Shown piece after piece: positions 60,676 to 64,000 of a stretch of 64,000 nucleotides of DNA. A program made the position numbers and the translations under genes. This DNA is from Geodermatophilus sp. DSM 44513 (lineage in GTDB: Bacteria > Actinomycetota > Actinomycetes > Mycobacteriales > Geodermatophilaceae). How positions within the stretch are numbered: position 1 is the stretch's first letter; every line of letters starts with the position of its first letter. The stretch is from contig NZ_CP135963.1 of the NCBI RefSeq assembly GCF_032460525.1, forward strand, positions 248,001-312,000. The letters are read 5' to 3'. Under the pieces are notes generated by a model. The model did not search any database. It saw nothing but the letters and a program-made list of their open reading frames with translations, and was not told where the DNA came from.

Positions 60676-62277
60676 TCAGCCGGCGGCGCGGAGGTCCTTG
60701 CGCAGGATCTTGCCGGCCGCGGACTTCGGCACCTGCTCGATGAACTCCACGATGCGGATCTTCTTGTGCGGGGCGACCTTCTCGGCCATGTACTCCACGA
60801 CCGCCTCGGCGGTCAGCGCGGAGCCGGGGGCCCGGACGACGAAGGCCTTGGGCAGCTCCTCGCCGCTGTCCCGGTCCGGGACGCCGATGACCGCGGCGTC
60901 GGCGATCTCCGGGTGACCGATCAGCACGGCCTCGAGCTCGGCCGGGGCCACCTGGTAGCCCTTGTACTTGATCAGCTCCTTGACCCGGTCCACGACGGTG
61001 TAGCAGCCGATGTCGTCGACGACCGCGACGTCGCCGGTGTGCAGCCACCCCTCGGCGTCGATGGTGGCCGCCGTCGCCTCCGGGTTGTTGAGGTAGCCCG
61101 TCATCACGTTCGGCCCGCGGACCCACAGCTCGCCGCGCTCGCCCGGACCGGCGTCCTGCCCGGTGGCCGGGTCGACCAGCCGGCACTCGCTGTTCGGGAC
61201 GGCGAAGCCGACCGAGCCCTTCGGCACCGAGCCGGGTGCCACCCCCGGCGGCTCGGCGCCGATGTCGGGCGTGGTGTGCGAGACCGGCGACAGCTCGGTC
61301 ATCCCGTACCCCTGCGCCACCCGGACGCCGCTGTCGGCGCCCCGGCGCAGCCGCGCCTCGCACGCCATCGCCAGCTGCTCGTCCAGCGGCGCGGCCCCGG
61401 AGGTGACCGAGGTCAGCGAGGACAGGTCGTAGGCGTCGACCAGCGGGTGCTTGGCCAGCGCCAGCACGATCGGCGGGGCCACGAACGCCCGGGTGACCCG
61501 GTGGTCCTGGATGGTGCGCAGGAAGTCCTCCAGGTCGAAGCGCGGCAGCGTCACCACCGCCCCGCCCCACGCCAGCCCCTGGTTCATCAGCACGGTCAGG
61601 CCGTAGATGTGGAAGAACGGCAGGACCGCGATGATCCGCTCGTCGGCACCGAGCTGGATCAGCGGGCGGCACTGCGCCACGTTGGCCACCAGGTTGCGGT
61701 GGGTGAGCATGACGCCCTTGGGCAGCCCGGTCGTGCCGCTGGAGTAGGGCAGGGTGACGAGGTCCTCGGCCGGGTCGATGTCGACCTGCACCGACGGCGC
61801 GTCGGTGGTCAGCAGGTCGCGCATCGAGGCGTGCCCCTCGGCGCCGTCCAGGACGACGATCTCGTCGACCGGCGACTGCTGGACCGCGGCTCGGGCGCGG
61901 TCCAGGAACGGCGAGACGGTGACCAGCACCTTCGCGCCGGAGTCCCGCAGCTGGAAGGCGATCTCGTCGGGCGTGTAGAGGGAGTTGATCGGGCTCATCA
62001 CGCAGCCGGCGGCGGCGATGCCGTGGAAGACCACGGGGAACCACGGCGTGTTCGGGCAGAACACCGCGACGACGTCGCCCTTGCGCAGGCCGCGGACGTG
62101 CAGCGCCGCGGCCACCCGGTCGACGTAGGCGGCGAGCTGACCGTGGGTGATGACGTCGCCGGAGAGGCCGTCGATGAGCGCCGGGGCCTGGGGCCGGTCC
62201 CGGCCTGCGGCGAGGACGAACTCGGGGACGGAGACGTCGGGGATCTCGACGTCGGGGAACGGGCTGGCCAGCGCCAC
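60676..62277 (-). CDS. AMP-dependent acyl-CoA ligase (4-coumarate-CoA ligase-like)
   Basis: An ANL-superfamily enzyme of 533 aa that adenylates a carboxylic acid and joins it to CoA. The P-loop is LPYSSGTTGLPKGV, A5 is GYGMTELSPVSH, A7 is WLHTGDVAVVD, the hinge is VKELIKYKGYQVAPAELE and the catalytic Lys is in SAAGKILRKDL. It is closest in feel to plant-type 4CL and medium-chain ligases. It may work with the PaaI-type thioesterase 75 bp upstream. The substrate is not readable. Confidence 0.87.
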   Translation of the reverse strand: MALASPFPDVEIPDVSVPEFVLAAGRDRPQAPALIDGLSGDVITHGQLAAYVDRVAAALHVRGLRKGDVVAVFCPNTPWFPVVFHGIAAAGCVMSPINSLYTPDEIAFQLRDSGAKVLVTVSPFLDRARAAVQQSPVDEIVVLDGAEGHASMRDLLTTDAPSVQVDIDPAEDLVTLPYSSGTTGLPKGVMLTHRNLVANVAQCRPLIQLGADERIIAVLPFFHIYGLTVLMNQGLAWGGAVVTLPRFDLEDFLRTIQDHRVTRAFVAPPIVLALAKHPLVDAYDLSSLTSVTSGAAPLDEQLAMACEARLRRGADSGVRVAQGYGMTELSPVSHTTPDIGAEPPGVAPGSVPKGSVGFAVPNSECRLVDPATGQDAGPGERGELWVRGPNVMTGYLNNPEATAATIDAEGWLHTGDVAVVDDIGCYTVVDRVKELIKYKGYQVAPAELEAVLIGHPEIADAAVIGVPDRDSGEELPKAFVVRAPGSALTAEAVVEYMAEKVAPHKKIRIVEFIEQVPKSAAGKILRKDLRAAG

Positions 62278-62335
62278 GGGTGCAGCTCCTCACTCGACGG
62301 GTGTGGCGCCAGTCTCACACCTGCCGCCGGACGGA

Positions 62336-62355
62336 GGCAGGGTGGTCCTTCGTCA
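62336..62355. repeat. GGCAGGxxGGTCCTxC repeat at the thioesterase stop
   Basis: GGCAGGGTGGTCCTTCGTCA is a further member of the family seen at 4764 and 60634; it again ends in a minus-strand stop codon (62353-62355). Confidence 0.5.
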
Positions 62356-62778
62356 GCGCGGCCAGAGCACCGACTGGGTGCAGCGGAACAGCGCGACGGT
62401 CCGCCCGGAGTCCGCCGCGGTCACCACGGCGTCCCACACCTGGGTCGTCCGACCGGCATGGGCGTTGGTGGCCACGGTGGTCAGCCGGCCCTCCCGCGCG
62501 GTACCCAGGAAGTTGCTCTTGAGCTCGATGGTGGTGAAGCCGGCCGCCCCCTCGGGCAGCAGCGCCCGCGTGGCCAGTCCGCAGGCGGTGTCGGCCAGCC
62601 CGATGACGGTGGCGGCGTGCAGGTAGCCGTTGGGTGCCAGCAGCTCGGGGCGGACGTCGAGCGCGGCGGCCAGCCGGCCGGGCTCGTGCGCGGTGACGGT
62701 GAGCCCGAGCAGCCCCGGGAGGGTGCCCGGCAGCAGGGCGTTGAGCTCGTCGGCGGTGTGGAACCCGGTGGCGGCCAT
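62353..62778 (-). CDS. PaaI-family hotdog thioesterase
   Basis: A 141-aa hotdog-fold protein. The family segment NGYLHAATVIGLADTACGLA corresponds to the HGG-containing catalytic helix of PaaI-type acyl-CoA thioesterases, and TTIELKSNFLGTAREGRLTT forms the central strand. It probably hydrolyses aryl- or acyl-CoA and lies just upstream of the acyl-CoA ligase on the same strand, so the pair may balance CoA ester formation and release. Confidence 0.82.
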   Translation of the reverse strand: MAATGFHTADELNALLPGTLPGLLGLTVTAHEPGRLAAALDVRPELLAPNGYLHAATVIGLADTACGLATRALLPEGAAGFTTIELKSNFLGTAREGRLTTVATNAHAGRTTQVWDAVVTAADSGRTVALFRCTQSVLWPR

Positions 62779-62822
62779 GCGGCCAACCTAGTGAGGCGGC
62801 CCCGCGGGGCAGGCGCTCCGCC

Positions 62823-63761
62823 TCAGCGGACGGCACCGGGCGGCAGGACGGCGTGCACGCCGAACACCTGGTTGGCCACCTGCGTCACCCGCAGGTCGAC
62901 GACCACGCTGGCCAGCGCCAGTGCGTCCGACCGCGCCACCCCGTGCAGCGCGCCCAGCAGGTCCAGCACCGCGTCCATCGCCTCGGCCGCGGCCTCGTCC
63001 AGGTCCTCGCCCAGGCCCAGGCACACCCAGCCGGCCGGGGTCGACGCGACCGGCGTGGCCAGCGGCCGGCCGAACAGGTCCTCGCGCACGTCGAGGGTGA
63101 GGTCGGCGCGCTCGGTGCCGCACTCGATGGCGGTCCCGCTCACCTCGCCGTCCCCCTGGGCGGCGTGCGCGTCGCCGACGCTGAGCAGTGCGCCGTCCAC
63201 GGGGATCGGCAGGTAGAGCGTGCTGCCGGCCACCAGCTCGCGGCAGTCGAGGTTCCCGCCGTGCCACCGGGGCGGGACGGTGGAGTGCCGGCCGGGCTGG
63301 GCCGGCGGCATCCCGATGACGCCGAGGAACGGCCGCAGCGCGACCGTGTGACCCAGGTGGTTGCGCGCGGTGCCGGTGGCGACGTCGATGTCCCAGCGGT
63401 GCACGGCCGGCGCGGCGATGCCCAGCCGGGCGCTCCAGGCGGTGCTGCGCAGCCCGGCATAGGTGGTGCCCCACGACGACGGGACGACCTCGTCCACGCG
63501 CACCGCCAGCACCTGCCCGGCGCGGGCCCCGCGCACCTCGACCGGACCGGTCAGCGCGTGGCCGGCGTCCGGGGTGTACCCGGCCGCGCGGCGGCGGCCC
63601 GCCACGTCACCACCGGTGTCCGGCTCGAGGAACCAGCCGGAGTCCAGGGTCCGGAAGCGCACCGTGGTCCCGGGGTCGACGGTCAGCGCCGGGGGCAGGT
63701 CGCGGTCGAACCAGCCGTGCACCGCGCCGGCGTGCGGCTCCAGCGTCGGGACGACGTCCAT
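62823..63761 (-). CDS. Acetamidase/formamidase family protein
   Basis: A 312-aa protein of the FmdA/AmdA family, which hydrolyses formamide or acetamide to ammonia and the acid. Supporting segments are FLGVIGMPPAQPG, VPPRWHGGNLDCRELVAGST, LYLPIPVDGALLSVGDAHAAQGDGEVSGTA (in part) and ASVVVDLRVTQ. It follows folP on the same strand with a 24-bp gap. Nothing in the neighbourhood adds to the substrate assignment. Confidence 0.85.
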   Translation of the reverse strand: MDVVPTLEPHAGAVHGWFDRDLPPALTVDPGTTVRFRTLDSGWFLEPDTGGDVAGRRRAAGYTPDAGHALTGPVEVRGARAGQVLAVRVDEVVPSSWGTTYAGLRSTAWSARLGIAAPAVHRWDIDVATGTARNHLGHTVALRPFLGVIGMPPAQPGRHSTVPPRWHGGNLDCRELVAGSTLYLPIPVDGALLSVGDAHAAQGDGEVSGTAIECGTERADLTLDVREDLFGRPLATPVASTPAGWVCLGLGEDLDEAAAEAMDAVLDLLGALHGVARSDALALASVVVDLRVTQVANQVFGVHAVLPPGAVR

Positions 63762-63785
63762 CAGGCGGTGCTCACGCGGTGCTCA

Positions 63786-64000
63786 TCAGGCCAGGCCGCG
63801 GGTGGTGCGCGCCGGCGGGCGGTCGCCGCGGATGGCGGCGACCATGTCCAGCGTCTGGCGGGTCGCCGCGACGTCGTGCGCGCGGAACACCGTGGCGCCC
63901 AGCCAGGCGCTCACCGCGGTCGCCGCCAGGGTGCCGGTCAGCCGCTCGTCGAGCGGGACGTCGAGGGTCTCGCCCACGAAGTCCTTGTTCGACAGCGCCA
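63786..64000 (-). CDS. folP: Dihydropteroate synthase, C-terminal end (cut by window edge)
   Basis: The last ~71 residues of a TIM-barrel dihydropteroate synthase, which joins p-aminobenzoate to the pterin in folate synthesis. The visible part reads ALSNKDFVGETLDVPLDERL, then GTLAATAVSAWLGATVFRAH and DVAATRQTLDMVAAIRG, the conserved C-terminus with the phosphate-binding HDV(x)xTRQ motif. Actinobacteria may have two FolP paralogs; this looks like the functional type because the RxHD motif is kept. The 5' end lies outside the window. Confidence 0.87.
   Translation of the reverse strand, partial: ALSNKDFVGETLDVPLDERLTGTLAATAVSAWLGATVFRAHDVAATRQTLDMVAAIRGDRPPARTTRGLA

Overview
The window comes from a very GC-rich actinobacterium. 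Nearly every codon ends in G or C, GTG starts are common, and 4-base GTGA/ATGA gene overlaps and leaderless genes recur. A proteasome activator (Bpa, ending GQYL), GuaB1, MmpL- and MgtA-like proteins and a DUF222/HNH ('13E12') gene point to Actinomycetes. The overall style suggests Geodermatophilaceae (Blastococcus/Geodermatophilus/Modestobacter), which is an inference. No rRNA, tRNA or CRISPR array was seen.

Layout. 1-5.5 kb: glycolate oxidase subunits glcD (partial) and glcF, three NAD(P)-binding oxidoreductases, a MarR regulator and a frameshifted TipA-like MerR regulator. 5.9-9.5 kb: an osmoprotectant ABC importer (permease, ATPase, permease, lipoprotein). 9.5-15.1 kb: DinB, haloalkane dehalogenase, a glycolipid cluster (two glycosyltransferases and an SGNH hydrolase) and two tandem membrane paralogs. 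15.3-21.2 kb: a DUF222/HNH gene split by an integrated element of about 4 kb. The element carries an AT-richer two-helix membrane protein, an HUH replication protein and a serine recombinase with three frameshifts. 21.3-33.5 kb: a phosphotransferase, a DrrAB-type exporter, a GAF-PAS-GGDEF cyclase, a GDT1-type transporter, an MFS transporter, a YczE/MocR pair, an LpqC-like esterase and small accessory genes. 33.5-38 kb: two overlapping TPR-GGDEF genes, the second fused to a LarB/PurE-like domain. 38-47.7 kb: pheA, an MMPL transporter with a divergent MarR regulator, a GroES-like protein, a metallopeptidase, guaB1, a membrane protein, serS and two HAD phosphatases. 47.7-54.5 kb: a GAF regulator divergent from a B12-dependent diol/glycerol dehydratase operon with its reactivase and no microcompartment genes. 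54.5-64 kb: bpa, a cysteine-desulfurase-like protein lacking the PLP lysine, a quinone oxidoreductase, a GGDEF-EAL protein, an acyl-CoA ligase, a thioesterase, an acetamidase-family protein and the end of folP.

Two themes stand out. Four GGDEF proteins lie in one window, one of them a fusion I do not know from the literature. A replicative/integrative element sits inside a 13E12-type gene, recalling how the serine-integrase element phiRv1 uses REP13E12 in Mycobacterium tuberculosis. Several single-base indels (MerR regulator, ABC ATPase, recombinase) and one early stop mean that draft-assembly errors must be excluded before any gene is called dead.
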